A DNA stretch of 64,000 bases from Bacillota bacterium. GTDB lineage: Bacteria; Bacillota; Clostridia; Lachnospirales; Lachnospiraceae. Below are positions 52,942-61,782 of this stretch, piece by piece (positions within the stretch are counted from its first letter, which is position 1; each line of letters begins with the position of its first letter). The stretch is taken from contig JAEZFK010000083.1 of assembly GCA_023437715.1 (NCBI GenBank), forward strand, positions 62,001-126,000. The letters are read 5' to 3'. The notes beneath the pieces were generated by a model, which made no database searches, was not told where the DNA came from, and worked only from the letters and a program-made list of their open reading frames with translations. The translations under genes were made by a program, and so were the position numbers.

Positions 52942-53697
52942 ATGCCGTTTATCGATTTGAATTGCGATTTGGGAGAAAGCTTTGGCGCGTATAAAATGGG
53001 GATGGATGAAGAGTTGCTGCCCTATGTGACATCAGCCAACATTGCCTGCGGCTTCCATGGAGGAGATCCGCTGGTAATGGAAAAGACAGTGGCTTTATGT
53101 AAAAAGTACGGAGTGAGGCCAGGGGCCCACCCGGGATTTCCTGATCTGGCGGGGTTCGGAAGGAGAAACATGAGTCTTTCCCCAAAGGAAGTAAAGGCCA
53201 GTGTCATGTATCAGATCGGCGCCTTAAAGGCTTTTTGCAGCGGAGCAGGAATCAGGCTCTGCCATTTAAAGCCTCACGGAGCCCTGTACAATATGGCCGC
53301 AAAGGATTACGAGCTGGCAAAGGCCATTTGCCAGGCAGTAAAAGAAGCGGATGACAGTCTTATCCTTTTGGCTCTCAGCGGCAGTGAAATGCTCCGGGCT
53401 GCAAAAGATACGGGATTGTCTGCTGCCAGTGAGGTATTTGCAGACCGTGCCTATCAAAAGGACGGAAGTCTGGTTCCGCGGAACCGGGAAGGTGCGTTAA
53501 TTGAAGATGAGGATCTGGCGGTGAGGCGGGTGATCCGAATGGCAAAGGAAGGGGTTGTGGAAGCCATTGATGGAAGTACCATTTCCATTGAGGCCGATTC
53601 TGTCTGCGTTCACGGAGATGGGGTAAAGGCTTTGGAATTTGTGAAAAAGATAAGGGAAGGACTTTTGAAAGCGGGGGTTGAAGTAAAGGGTTTTTGA
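52942..53697 (+). CDS. pxpA: 5-oxoprolinase subunit PxpA (LamB/YcsF family)
   Basis: 251 residues: MPFIDLNCDLGESFGAYKMG, SANIACGFHGGDPLVMEKTV, GAHPGFPDLAGFGRRNM, HLKPHGALYNMAAKD and AFADRAY-like EVFADRAYQKDGSLVPR. It is the metal-dependent-like deacetylase-fold subunit of 5-oxoprolinase and the last gene of the operon (ribosome site GAGGTGAG). Confidence 0.95.
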   Translation: MPFIDLNCDLGESFGAYKMGMDEELLPYVTSANIACGFHGGDPLVMEKTVALCKKYGVRPGAHPGFPDLAGFGRRNMSLSPKEVKASVMYQIGALKAFCSGAGIRLCHLKPHGALYNMAAKDYELAKAICQAVKEADDSLILLALSGSEMLRAAKDTGLSAASEVFADRAYQKDGSLVPRNREGALIEDEDLAVRRVIRMAKEGVVEAIDGSTISIEADSVCVHGDGVKALEFVKKIREGLLKAGVEVKGF

Positions 53698-53773
53698 AAA
53701 AAACGAAATAAGGAATGATATTTGTATATTATGCATATGAAATTGAGGAGAAAAAGTAAAAATTAATAAAATA

Positions 53774-53802
53774 TTGACATATAACCTTTCCTATGGTAAG
53801 TT
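53774..53802 (+). promoter_or_regulatory. putative promoter of the glycine cleavage operon
   Basis: TTGACA (53774-53779), 17-bp spacer, TAAGTT (53797-53802; weak -10), about 40 bp upstream of the glycine riboswitch. Confidence 0.55.
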
Positions 53803-53840
53803 AAACGTAAACAAGGCGAATTTAATAGCGGATGATGAAT

Positions 53841-53975
53841 GCGAGAGAGAGCACAATACTGTGCCGCCGAAGGGGAAAGCAGAAACTCTCAGGCAAAAGG
53901 ATCGGATTCGGACGTAACTCTGGAGAACATTTATGTACCGACGAAGTCAATCTTTCAGGTAAAAGGACAGAGGCA
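53841..53975 (+). ncRNA. glycine riboswitch (gcvT motif), tandem with a short second aptamer
   Basis: Aptamer 1 starts GCGAGAGAGAGCAC (53841) and contains GTGCCGCCGAAGGGG, AACTCTCAGGCAAAAGGAT (53884-53902) and GGACGTAACTCTGGAGA, all canonical glycine-riboswitch sequence. Aptamer 2 (about 53937-53975) is short: ACCGACGAAGTCAATC, TTTCAGGTAAAAGGACAGAG. It sits directly before a terminator and gcvT, so glycine binding should permit expression of the glycine cleavage operon. Confidence 0.92.
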
Positions 53976-54017
53976 GACAGGGATATCTTATGCGGATATT
54001 CCTATCTGCCTTTTTTT
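53971..54017 (+). terminator. terminator of the glycine riboswitch expression platform
   Basis: AGGCAGACAGGGATATC pairs with GGATATTCCTATCTGCC (53971-54010) and is followed by TTTTTTT. Its left arm overlaps the 3' end of aptamer 2. Confidence 0.85.
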
Positions 54018-54109
54018 CGTATATCCGGAAATTCCTTTGAAATCATTTCCCCGGTATATGAAAACGCCCCGTTGCGAATAAACGGAATAAATTTAAGGAG
54101 GATTAAGAT

Positions 54110-55192
54110 ATGGAACTGAAAACACCGCTTTATGAGGTTCACTTAAAGTATCATGGCAAAATGGTTCCCTTTGCCGGCTATCTCCTTCCCATCCAATATG
54201 AGGAGGGAATCATAAAGGAGCATATGGCAGTAAGGACAAGGGCAGGGCTTTTTGATGTTTCCCATATGGGGGAAATAACCTGTAAGGGAAAGGCTGCTCT
54301 TGAGAATCTTCAGCGGCTGCTGACCAATGATTTTACGGATATGGTCGACGGCCAGGCCCGGTACAGCCCCATGTGCAATGAGCATGGAGGGACGGTAGAT
54401 GATCTGATTGTGTATAAGAAAAAAGAAGAGGAGTACTTTATCGTCGTAAATGCTTCCAATAAGGAAAAGGATTATAAGTGGATGCTGGAGCATAAATTTG
54501 GAGAAGCGGCGTTTGAAGATATTTCCCATAAAATCACCCAAATCGCCCTGCAGGGGCCCAAGTCCCAGGAAATACTCATGAAGCTGACTGCGGACATTCC
54601 TGAAAAATACTACCATGCTGTTTTTGACGGAAAGGTGGCCGGGATCCCTTGTATGGTATCCAGAACCGGCTATACGGGGGAAGACGGTTTTGAACTTTAT
54701 TTTGACAACACATATGCTGAGACCATGTGGGAAACCCTTATGGAAGCGGGCCGGGAATACGGACTGATTCCCTGCGGACTGGGAGCCAGGGACACTTTAA
54801 GGCTGGAAGCCGCCATGCCGCTGTACGGCCATGAAATGAACGACGACATCAATCCCTTAGAAGCAGGCCTTGGATTTGCCGTAAAAATGCAGAAAGAGGA
54901 TTTTATCGGAAAAGATCATCTGCCGGAAAAGGATTCCTTAACGAGAAAACGGGTAGGCTTAAAGGTAACCGGACGGGGAATCATAAGGGAGCAGGAAGAG
55001 GTGCTGGCAGACGGGGAGAAAGCAGGCTTTACAACCTCTGGAACCCATTGTCCCTATTTGGGATATCCGGTGGCAATGGCTATTTTAGATAAGGAATACA
55101 CAAAGGCAGGGACGAAAGTAACGGTAATGGTCCGTGGAAGAGAAGTGGAGGCGGAAGTAGTACCTCTGCCATTTTATAAAAAATCAAAATAA
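54110..55192 (+). CDS. gcvT: glycine cleavage system T protein (aminomethyltransferase)
   Basis: 360 residues: KTPLYEVHLKYHGKMVPFAG, VRTRAGLFDVSHMGEI, ALQGPKSQEIL, SRTGYTGEDGFELYF, LGARDTLRLEAAMPLYGHEM and TSGTHCPYLGYPVAMA are GcvT signatures. It moves the methylene group from aminomethyl-lipoyl-GcvH to tetrahydrofolate, releasing ammonia. First gene after the glycine riboswitch (ribosome site AAGGAGG). Confidence 0.97.
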   Translation: MELKTPLYEVHLKYHGKMVPFAGYLLPIQYEEGIIKEHMAVRTRAGLFDVSHMGEITCKGKAALENLQRLLTNDFTDMVDGQARYSPMCNEHGGTVDDLIVYKKKEEEYFIVVNASNKEKDYKWMLEHKFGEAAFEDISHKITQIALQGPKSQEILMKLTADIPEKYYHAVFDGKVAGIPCMVSRTGYTGEDGFELYFDNTYAETMWETLMEAGREYGLIPCGLGARDTLRLEAAMPLYGHEMNDDINPLEAGLGFAVKMQKEDFIGKDHLPEKDSLTRKRVGLKVTGRGIIREQEEVLADGEKAGFTTSGTHCPYLGYPVAMAILDKEYTKAGTKVTVMVRGREVEAEVVPLPFYKKSK

Positions 55193-55215
55193 TCCATTAA
55201 GGAGGAAAATAAATC

Positions 55216-55599
55216 ATGAAAGTATTAGAGGATCTGGTTTACACAAAAACACATGAATGGGTAAGGTTTGAGGATGAAACTACAGCTTTGGTGGGCCTTA
55301 CGGATTATGCACAGCAGACTCTTGGGGAGCTTGTTTTCGTCAATCTTCCGGAAGAAGGCGACGAGACGGAAGCCGGTAAATCATTTGCCGATGTGGAGTC
55401 CGTAAAGGCCGTTTCGGATGTATACTGCCCGGTAACCGGAGTTGTATTGGAAATCAATGAAGAGCTTCTCGATGCGCCGGAAAGGATCAATGAGGCTCCT
55501 TATGAAGCCTGGTTTGCTAGAATAACCGATATTACGGATAAAGAGGAATTCTTAAGCCCTGAGGAATACGAAGATTTTGTAAAAAAAGAGATGGAATAA
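55216..55599 (+). CDS. gcvH: glycine cleavage system H protein
   Basis: 127 residues, normal for GcvH. Lipoyl attachment at K64 in FADVESVKAVSDVY; TKTHEWVRFEDETTALVGLT and LGELVFVNLPEEGD complete the lipoyl domain. It shuttles the aminomethyl group between P, T and L proteins. Lipoylation likely depends on lplA in the same operon. Confidence 0.97.
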   Translation: MKVLEDLVYTKTHEWVRFEDETTALVGLTDYAQQTLGELVFVNLPEEGDETEAGKSFADVESVKAVSDVYCPVTGVVLEINEELLDAPERINEAPYEAWFARITDITDKEEFLSPEEYEDFVKKEME

Positions 55600-55612
55600 A
55601 GGAGATCTGCAT

Positions 55613-56932
55613 ATGGGTTCATTTGTACCGGCAACCGATCAGGACAGACAGGAAATGCTGTCAGCCATCGGAATTGACAGAATCGAAGACCTTTTCAGGC
55701 AGCTTCCCCAGGAAGTTCTGTTAAAGGAAGAATTAAATCTTCCCAGCGGAATGTCTGAAATGGAAGTATATCGGAAAATGGAAGGAATTTCAGCGAAAAA
55801 TAAAGTGTTTCCATCCATATTCAGGGGGGCAGGCGCGTACAGACACTATATTCCCTCCATTGTAAAAAGCGTATTGTCAAAGGAAACCCTATATACGGCT
55901 TATACCCCCTATCAGGCGGAATTCAGCCAGGGAATCCTGCAATCCATATTTGAATACCAGACCATGATCTGTGAGCTTACAGGAATGGATACGGCCAATG
56001 CTTCCGTATATGACGGTGCATCGGCTGCGGCGGAAGCGGTGGCTATGTGCAGGGACAGAAAGAAAAACAGGGCCTTTGTTTCTGCAGCGGTTCATCCTCA
56101 GGTAATGGAGACCATAAAGACTTACTGCTTTGGAAACGGGATAGAACTGACCGTAATTCCTGAAAAAGACGGGATAACGGATCTGGATTTCTTAAAGGAT
56201 CATTTAGACAGCCAGGCAGCTTGCGTCTATATTCAGAATCCAAACTTTTACGGCAGCCTGGAACCGGCCGGGGAAATCGGAAGCCTGGCAAGGGAAGCCG
56301 GCGCACGTTATATCATGGGCGTAAATCCCATTTCCCTGGGGCTCATAAAGACGCCGGGAGAATACGGCGCTGATATTGCGGTGGGAGAGGGCCAGCCACT
56401 GGGACTGCCCCTGTCATTCGGCGGTCCATACATCGGCTTCATGGCATGCACGAAAGAGATGGTCAGAAAGCTGCCGGGAAGAATCGTCGGGGAAACTGTT
56501 GATTCCAACGGAAAAACAGGATACGTCCTGACCTTACAGGCAAGGGAGCAGCATATCCGGAGAGAAAAAGCCTTGAGCAACATCTGTTCCAACCAGGCCC
56601 TTTGTGCACTGGCAGTATCCGTCTACTTATCGGCCATGGGAGCGGAAGGGCTGAAGCAGACAGCCATTCAGTGCATGTCAAAGGCCCATTATATGGCAGG
56701 CCGGCTGGAGTCAATCGGATATCCGGTTGTAAACCGTGGAGAATTCTTCCACGAATTTGTGACCGTTTCAAAGGCTCCTGTGGAAAAGGTGATGGCTGCC
56801 CTGGAGGAACAGGGGATTCTTGGCGGTTATCCCTTAACCGGTGAAAGAGAAGGACAGATCCTATGGTGCTGCACGGAAATGAATGCCAGGGATGACATCG
56901 ACCGGGTCATCGCCATTTTAAAGGAGGTGTAA
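55613..56932 (+). CDS. gcvPA: glycine dehydrogenase (decarboxylating) subunit 1
   Basis: 439 residues, the N-terminal half of a split P protein: FRGAGAYRHYIPSIVKSVLS, YTAYTPYQAEFSQGILQSIF-EYQ, NASVYDGASAAAEAVAMC, GEGQPLGLPLSFGGPYIGFM and REQHIRREKALSNICSNQAL. It forms a heterotetramer with subunit 2 that decarboxylates glycine using PLP. The split form is typical of Firmicutes. Confidence 0.97.
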   Translation: MGSFVPATDQDRQEMLSAIGIDRIEDLFRQLPQEVLLKEELNLPSGMSEMEVYRKMEGISAKNKVFPSIFRGAGAYRHYIPSIVKSVLSKETLYTAYTPYQAEFSQGILQSIFEYQTMICELTGMDTANASVYDGASAAAEAVAMCRDRKKNRAFVSAAVHPQVMETIKTYCFGNGIELTVIPEKDGITDLDFLKDHLDSQAACVYIQNPNFYGSLEPAGEIGSLAREAGARYIMGVNPISLGLIKTPGEYGADIAVGEGQPLGLPLSFGGPYIGFMACTKEMVRKLPGRIVGETVDSNGKTGYVLTLQAREQHIRREKALSNICSNQALCALAVSVYLSAMGAEGLKQTAIQCMSKAHYMAGRLESIGYPVVNRGEFFHEFVTVSKAPVEKVMAALEEQGILGGYPLTGEREGQILWCCTEMNARDDIDRVIAILKEV

Positions 56933-56936
56933 GGTT

Positions 56937-58373
56937 ATGCTGATATTTGAAAAAGGGCGGGAAGGAAGAGGCTTAAGCATCCTGCCGGAATGTGATGTGC
57001 CGGTGAGCCTGCCGAAAGAAGAGAGCAGGAGAGAAAAGAGCCTGCACCTTCCCCAGGTATCTGAAAATGATATAAGCAGGCATTACACGGAAGCGGCCAA
57101 AAAGGCCTATGGCGTCAATGACGGCTTTTATCCTCTGGGTTCCTGTACCATGAAATATAATCCAAAGATTAATGAAGATACGGCATCCCTTCCCGGCTTC
57201 ACTCAGATTCATCCCCTGCAGCCGGAGCATACGGTGAAAGGCTGCCTGGAGGTATTGAAAACAGCGGAGAAGTATTTATGCGAGATCACCGGAATGGATC
57301 ATATGACCTTTCAGCCGGCAGCCGGCGCCCACGGTGAATTTACCGGGCTGCTGCTGATGAAGGCATATCATGAAAGCCGGGGCGACGGGAAAAGAACGAA
57401 AATCATCGTACCGGATTCCGCCCATGGCACCAACCCTGCAAGCGCTTCCATGGTGGGATTCTCGGTCATCAGCATTCCCTCCACAGAAGACGGCGGAGTG
57501 GATCTGGAGGAATTGAAAAAGGCGGTTGGAGAAGATACGGCCGGACTGATGCTGACCAATCCCAATACATTGGGCCTTTTTGATAAAAACATACTGGAAA
57601 TCACAAAAATCATTCATGAAGCCGGAGGGCTGGCTTACTATGACGGAGCAAATTTAAACGCTGTCATGGGTATGGTAAGGCCAGGGGATATGGGCTTTGA
57701 TGTGGTTCACTTAAATCTTCATAAGACATTTTCCACCCCTCACGGAGGCGGAGGCCCGGGCAGCGGACCGGTGGGCTGCAAGAGCTTTCTGGCTGAATTC
57801 CTGCCCTGTAACCCGGGAGAGGAATGCTCGGTTAAAAGCATCGGACGGGTGAAGAGCTTTTACGGAAACTTCCTGACCGTAGTCAGAGCCATGACCTACT
57901 TATTCATGCTTGGAAAGGAAGGGGTTCCGGAAGCCTCAAAGCATGCCGTATTAAACGCCAATTATATGATGGCAAAATTAAAGGATATATATGATATGGC
58001 CTACCCGGGGCCCTGTATGCACGAATTTGTCATGAGTCTTGCCCGGCTCAAAAAAGAAACCGGCATCTCGGCCATGGACATTGCAAAGGGACTTTTAGAC
58101 CATGGAATCCATCCGCCGACCATGTACTTCCCTTTGATCGTACCGGAAGCATTGATGGCGGAGCCCACGGAAACGGAATCAAAGGAAACCTTAGATCAGG
58201 TGATTTCCGTATTTTACAGCCTTTATGAAACAGCAAAGTCCAATCCGGAAACCCTGCATCAGGCCCCCGTTCACACGCCGGTTACAAGGCTTGACGAAGT
58301 GAGGGCAGCCAGAAATCCAATATTAAAATACGACTTCTCAGATAAGGAAACCCATAATGATACAGGAAATTAA
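56937..58373 (+). CDS. gcvPB: glycine dehydrogenase (decarboxylating) subunit 2
   Basis: 478 residues, the catalytic half: YPLGSCTMKYNPKINED, FQPAAGAHGEFTGLLLMKAY, DSAHGTNPASASMVGF and the PLP-binding Lys in HLNLHKTFSTPHGGGGPGSG. It starts 4 bp after subunit 1 and overlaps lplA by 17 bp. Confidence 0.97.
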   Translation: MLIFEKGREGRGLSILPECDVPVSLPKEESRREKSLHLPQVSENDISRHYTEAAKKAYGVNDGFYPLGSCTMKYNPKINEDTASLPGFTQIHPLQPEHTVKGCLEVLKTAEKYLCEITGMDHMTFQPAAGAHGEFTGLLLMKAYHESRGDGKRTKIIVPDSAHGTNPASASMVGFSVISIPSTEDGGVDLEELKKAVGEDTAGLMLTNPNTLGLFDKNILEITKIIHEAGGLAYYDGANLNAVMGMVRPGDMGFDVVHLNLHKTFSTPHGGGGPGSGPVGCKSFLAEFLPCNPGEECSVKSIGRVKSFYGNFLTVVRAMTYLFMLGKEGVPEASKHAVLNANYMMAKLKDIYDMAYPGPCMHEFVMSLARLKKETGISAMDIAKGLLDHGIHPPTMYFPLIVPEALMAEPTETESKETLDQVISVFYSLYETAKSNPETLHQAPVHTPVTRLDEVRAARNPILKYDFSDKETHNDTGN

Positions 58374-59355
58374 ATATGTAAAAGCCGGCGGCCATGATCC
58401 GTATTTAAATCTCGCCATAGAAGAGCATTTACTGGAAACAGTGGGGCAGGACACCTGCATCCTGTACCTTTGGCAGAATGAAAATACCGTTGTAATCGGC
58501 AAGAATCAGAATCCGTGGAAGGAATGCAGAATCCGGGAACTGGAGCAGGACGGCGGCCATCTGGTGAGACGGCTTTCCGGAGGCGGGGCCGTCTTCCACG
58601 ACCTTGGAAATTTAAATTTCACCTTTCTTGTCCGCAAGGAAAACTATGATCTGGATAAACAGCTGGAGGTCATTTTACAGGCGGTGAAAAAGCTGGGAAT
58701 CCATGCAGAGAAATCAGGGCGCAATGACATCACCGTATCCGACAGGAAGTTTTCCGGCAATGCCTTTTATACCAGAGGGGATAAGTGCTATCATCACGGA
58801 ACCCTGCTGGTCCGCGCGGATATGCAGAAGCTTTCCCAATATCTCCAGGTTTCAAAGGATAAGCTGGCATTAAAAGGAGTGGATTCCGTCCGGTCCAGGG
58901 TGACCAACCTTTCCGAATACCGTCCGGACCTGACCATTGATATGCTGGAAGAAAAGCTTCTGGAAGCTTTCGGGGAAATCTATGGACGAAAGGTGGTTTC
59001 CTGCATACAGGAGGATTTGGACCAGAAAGCCCTGGAAGAGGGAAGACAGAAATTCTCTTCCTGGGATTGGCTGTATGGGCGCAGCATGGATTTCCAGTAC
59101 GAGCTGTCCAAGCGGTTTGCCTGGGGAAATGCGGTCTGGCAGCTTCAAGTGAACCGGGGAATCATAGAGGACCTGCAGCTGTTTTCCGATTCCATGGAAC
59201 CGGATCTTGTGGACCGGCTTCCCGGATACATTAAGGGAAGCAGATATGAAAATCAGGACATCTGTAAGAAGCTGGAACAGGTGCCGGTAGAAACCCAGGC
59301 TCAGTCTGCCATGATAAGAGATTTAAAAGAGTTTTTCGCTGCGGCAGAATTATAG
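58357..59355 (+). CDS. lplA: lipoate-protein ligase A
   Basis: 332 residues: DPYLNLAIEEHLLE, LYLWQNENTVVIGKNQNPWK, the RRLSGGGAVFHDLGNLNFTF block that binds lipoyl-AMP, and GRNDITVSDRKFSGNAFYTR with the conserved Lys, plus a C-terminal accessory domain from about 250. It attaches scavenged lipoate to GcvH. The operon has lplA but no lipA/lipB seen here, pointing to lipoate salvage. Confidence 0.95.
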   Translation: MIQEIKYVKAGGHDPYLNLAIEEHLLETVGQDTCILYLWQNENTVVIGKNQNPWKECRIRELEQDGGHLVRRLSGGGAVFHDLGNLNFTFLVRKENYDLDKQLEVILQAVKKLGIHAEKSGRNDITVSDRKFSGNAFYTRGDKCYHHGTLLVRADMQKLSQYLQVSKDKLALKGVDSVRSRVTNLSEYRPDLTIDMLEEKLLEAFGEIYGRKVVSCIQEDLDQKALEEGRQKFSSWDWLYGRSMDFQYELSKRFAWGNAVWQLQVNRGIIEDLQLFSDSMEPDLVDRLPGYIKGSRYENQDICKKLEQVPVETQAQSAMIRDLKEFFAAAEL

Positions 59356-59381
59356 AAGCCAGCGGGTGTTTGAAAACTGCC

Positions 59382-59444
59382 TGTCCAAGATGTTTGCCCC
59401 GCTTTGCATCAGATTTCCTGTAAGGCGGGCATGCATCTTGGACA
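59382..59444 (+). promoter_or_regulatory. long hairpin between lplA and lpdA
   Basis: Perfect 11-bp outer stem TGTCCAAGATG (59382-59392) and CATCTTGGACA (59434-59444), with an inner GCCCCGCTT/AAGGCGGGC-like stem. No T-run, so processing, stabilisation or protein binding is more likely than termination. Confidence 0.6.
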
Positions 59445-59471
59445 ATGAATTTATATTCAGGGAGGGATTGA

Positions 59472-60884
59472 ATGGAGGAAATATATGATCTGATTGTTAT
59501 CGGCGCAGGGCCCGGAGGGTACGTAGCAGCGATTAAGGCGGCGAAGCTGGGAATGAAGACAGCGGTGATCGAAAACCGGGAAGTCGGCGGTACCTGCTTA
59601 AACCGGGGCTGTGTCCCGGCAAAGGCCATGCTGCATGCAGCGAAATTATATCAGGAGGCTTTGTCAGGAGAGCGGTTCGGAATCGTTTCAAAAGAGGTGA
59701 CCTATGATTACGGCAAGGTAATGTCCTATAAAAATGAAACCTCTGAGAATCTCAGGCTTGGCGTGGAACAGCTTCTTAAGGGAAATAAGGTGGAACGGAT
59801 TCATGGCACAGGGACGCTGACAAAGGACGGAAAGGTCAGGGTCAGGACAGAGGATGGAGAAGAAATCCTTCAGGCGAAAAATATTCTGCTGGCAACAGGA
59901 TCAAAGCCTGCCATTCCGCCCATTGAAGGAATCCGTCTCCCGGGAATTATGACCAGCGACGAGCTGTTTCAGCTGGACCATGTGCCGGAAAGCCTGCTTA
60001 TTATAGGAGGCGGAGTCATAGGGGTGGAGTTTGCCACCGTATTCTCTTCTTTCGGTTCCAGGGTCACCTTGCTGGAGGCGGAAGAAAGGCTTCTGCCCGG
60101 CCTGGATAAGGAAATCTCACAGAATCTGAAGCTGATTCTGAAAAAAAGAGGCGTTGACATTCATACGGGATCCTTTGTCCAGAAAATAGAAAAGGAAGGC
60201 CGGGATTTTATCTGTACCTATAAAGAGACGGCAAAAAACAAGGAAAAAACTGAGGTCTTAAAGATTCCATATCTGCTTTCCGCGGTTGGACGCATTCCCA
60301 ACACGGACAGACTGTTAGAGGATGGCGTGTCGCTGGAGATGAACCGGGGCAGGATTGTGGTAAAGGAAGACTTTGAGACAAGCATGACCGGGGTCTTTGC
60401 CATCGGCGATGTGATTGGAGGCATACAGCTGGCTCACGCTGCAAGCTCCCAGGGGATATGTGCAGTAGAGCGGATGAATGGGAAAGAGCCGTCCATTGAT
60501 CTGTCGGTAATTCCCTCCTGCGTTTACACAGATCCTGAAATTGCGTGCGTCGGGATAACGGAAGAAGAGGCAAAGGAAAAAGGAATTGAGACTGTTACCG
60601 GAAAATTCTTAACACATGCCAACTGCAAGTCAGCGGTAACAAAGGAAGAAAGAGGGTTTGTTAAAGTTGTAACGAGCAAGGAAACGGGCGTATTGCTGGG
60701 AGCGCAGCTGATGTGCGCCAGGGCCACGGATATGATCGGTGAAATGGCGACAGCCATTTCCAATGAGCTTACGGCAGAGCAGCTTTTAAAGGCCATGCGG
60801 GCCCATCCTACCTACAATGAATCCATAGGGGAAGCGTTGGAGGAATGTGTGGGCGGATCGATTCATGCGCTGCCCAGAAGGTAA
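59472..60884 (+). CDS. lpdA: dihydrolipoyl dehydrogenase (glycine cleavage L protein)
   Basis: 470 residues. FAD site DLIVIGAGPGGYVAAIKAAK, redox disulfide C42/C47 in GGTCLNRGCVPAK, NAD site LLIIGGGVIGVEFATVFSSF, FAD GVFAIGDVIGG, and the C-terminal catalytic His-Glu MRAHPTYNESIGEA. No lipoyl domain is fused. It reoxidises dihydrolipoyl-GcvH with NAD+. Last gene of the glycine cleavage operon. Confidence 0.96.
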   Translation: MEEIYDLIVIGAGPGGYVAAIKAAKLGMKTAVIENREVGGTCLNRGCVPAKAMLHAAKLYQEALSGERFGIVSKEVTYDYGKVMSYKNETSENLRLGVEQLLKGNKVERIHGTGTLTKDGKVRVRTEDGEEILQAKNILLATGSKPAIPPIEGIRLPGIMTSDELFQLDHVPESLLIIGGGVIGVEFATVFSSFGSRVTLLEAEERLLPGLDKEISQNLKLILKKRGVDIHTGSFVQKIEKEGRDFICTYKETAKNKEKTEVLKIPYLLSAVGRIPNTDRLLEDGVSLEMNRGRIVVKEDFETSMTGVFAIGDVIGGIQLAHAASSQGICAVERMNGKEPSIDLSVIPSCVYTDPEIACVGITEEEAKEKGIETVTGKFLTHANCKSAVTKEERGFVKVVTSKETGVLLGAQLMCARATDMIGEMATAISNELTAEQLLKAMRAHPTYNESIGEALEECVGGSIHALPRR

Positions 60885-60959
60885 TCAATTTTAAAAATTT
60901 AGATATAAGAAATGTAATAACAGTTTTTTTCTGATGGAGAGGCAGAAATTATAAGAGAT

Positions 60960-61000
60960 TTATGGGGATGTATACAGCGTATGCACCCCCATAATTATTT
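60960..61000 (+). terminator. terminator after lpdA
   Basis: TTATGGGG (60960-60967) pairs with CCCCATAA (60987-60994), with a partly paired ATG-TATA/TATGCA interior, followed by TTATTTTT. Confidence 0.6.
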
Positions 61001-61044
61001 TTCTATCAAATTCCCATTTAACTGCCATCATCTGTCTATTTTTT

Positions 61045-61205
61045 TCAAATATTGAAACGCACACTTGTCATTTCTTCACTTAATTTCCAGAAACGTTCAG
61101 CTTGTCCCAGATCAATGACCCATAGGCGCACTCCATAGGGATTCTTCCTATAGCCCTGATATCTAATATAGTTCAAGACACTTGGATGAAGCCTGTTTTT
61201 CTGAA
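61045..61205 (-). pseudogene. C-terminal fragment of an unidentified protein
   Basis: On the minus strand, right after the MerR stop but in another frame, an open stretch of about 52 codons reads NRLHPSVLNYIRYQGYRKNP, YGVRLWVIDLGQAERFWKLS and EEMTSVRFNI before TGA at 61047-61045. The composition is protein-like, but it has no start or ribosome site and I do not recognise it. Probably a relic. Confidence 0.35.
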
Positions 61206-61631
61206 TTACAGCGCCTTTGCTGATTCTGCCTGAGGCATAACTTTAGAATCAGAGGATTTAGCTGCACTGTATTTTTCATATTGAGAGGTAAAAAATTCGA
61301 TTTTATGGGAAACCTTTATGAGATGCTTCTGCATTTCCTCAATTTGGGCTTCCACGCTTTTTTTATGTTCTACCAGCATCTCGCATCTTTGCTTTAATGT
61401 TTCCTCGCCTTTTACGCTTAATTTAACAAAATCCTTGATCTGCTTTATGGACATTCCGGTGTTCTTTAAGCAGCAGATTAATCCCAGCCACTCCAGGTCA
61501 TCTTCCGAATAATGCCGGATTCCGCTTTTGCTCCGTGTTACGAAAGGCAGTAAGCCTTCTCTTTCATAATAACGCAAAACATGCGCTTTTAACTTTGTTT
61601 TTTCCGATACCTGCTTGATTGTATAACCCAT
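61206..61631 (-). CDS. MerR-family transcriptional regulator
   Basis: 141 residues. N-terminal MerR HTH: MGYTIKQVSEKTKLKAHVLR, YYEREGLLPFVTRSKSGIRH, then a coiled-coil dimer helix (about 75-125). The C-terminus has no metal-binding cysteines, so it probably senses an organic stress such as aldehydes, like AdhR-type regulators (inference). It is divergent from the aldo/keto reductase gene. Confidence 0.92.
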   Translation of the reverse strand: MGYTIKQVSEKTKLKAHVLRYYEREGLLPFVTRSKSGIRHYSEDDLEWLGLICCLKNTGMSIKQIKDFVKLSVKGEETLKQRCEMLVEHKKSVEAQIEEMQKHLIKVSHKIEFFTSQYEKYSAAKSSDSKVMPQAESAKAL

Positions 61632-61696
61632 AAAGATTTTCCTCCATATCGTTTACCTATTCGTTACCTATTTTTATTATATTTTTCATTTTGCTA

Positions 61697-61727
61697 TTGA
61701 CTTGAAGTTAACGTTAAGGTCTATAAT
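61697..61727 (+). promoter_or_regulatory. MerR-type promoter with 19-bp spacer
   Basis: TTGACT (61697-61702) and TATAAT (61722-61727) are 19 bp apart, the elongated spacing that MerR activators correct. The spacer holds the dyad CTTGAAGTTAACGTTAAGG (61701-61719). Confidence 0.8.
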
Positions 61728-61782
61728 TTCATCATACTTTATATTAAATTATTTATCAAGATGAATTTAAGGAGGTATTGGG

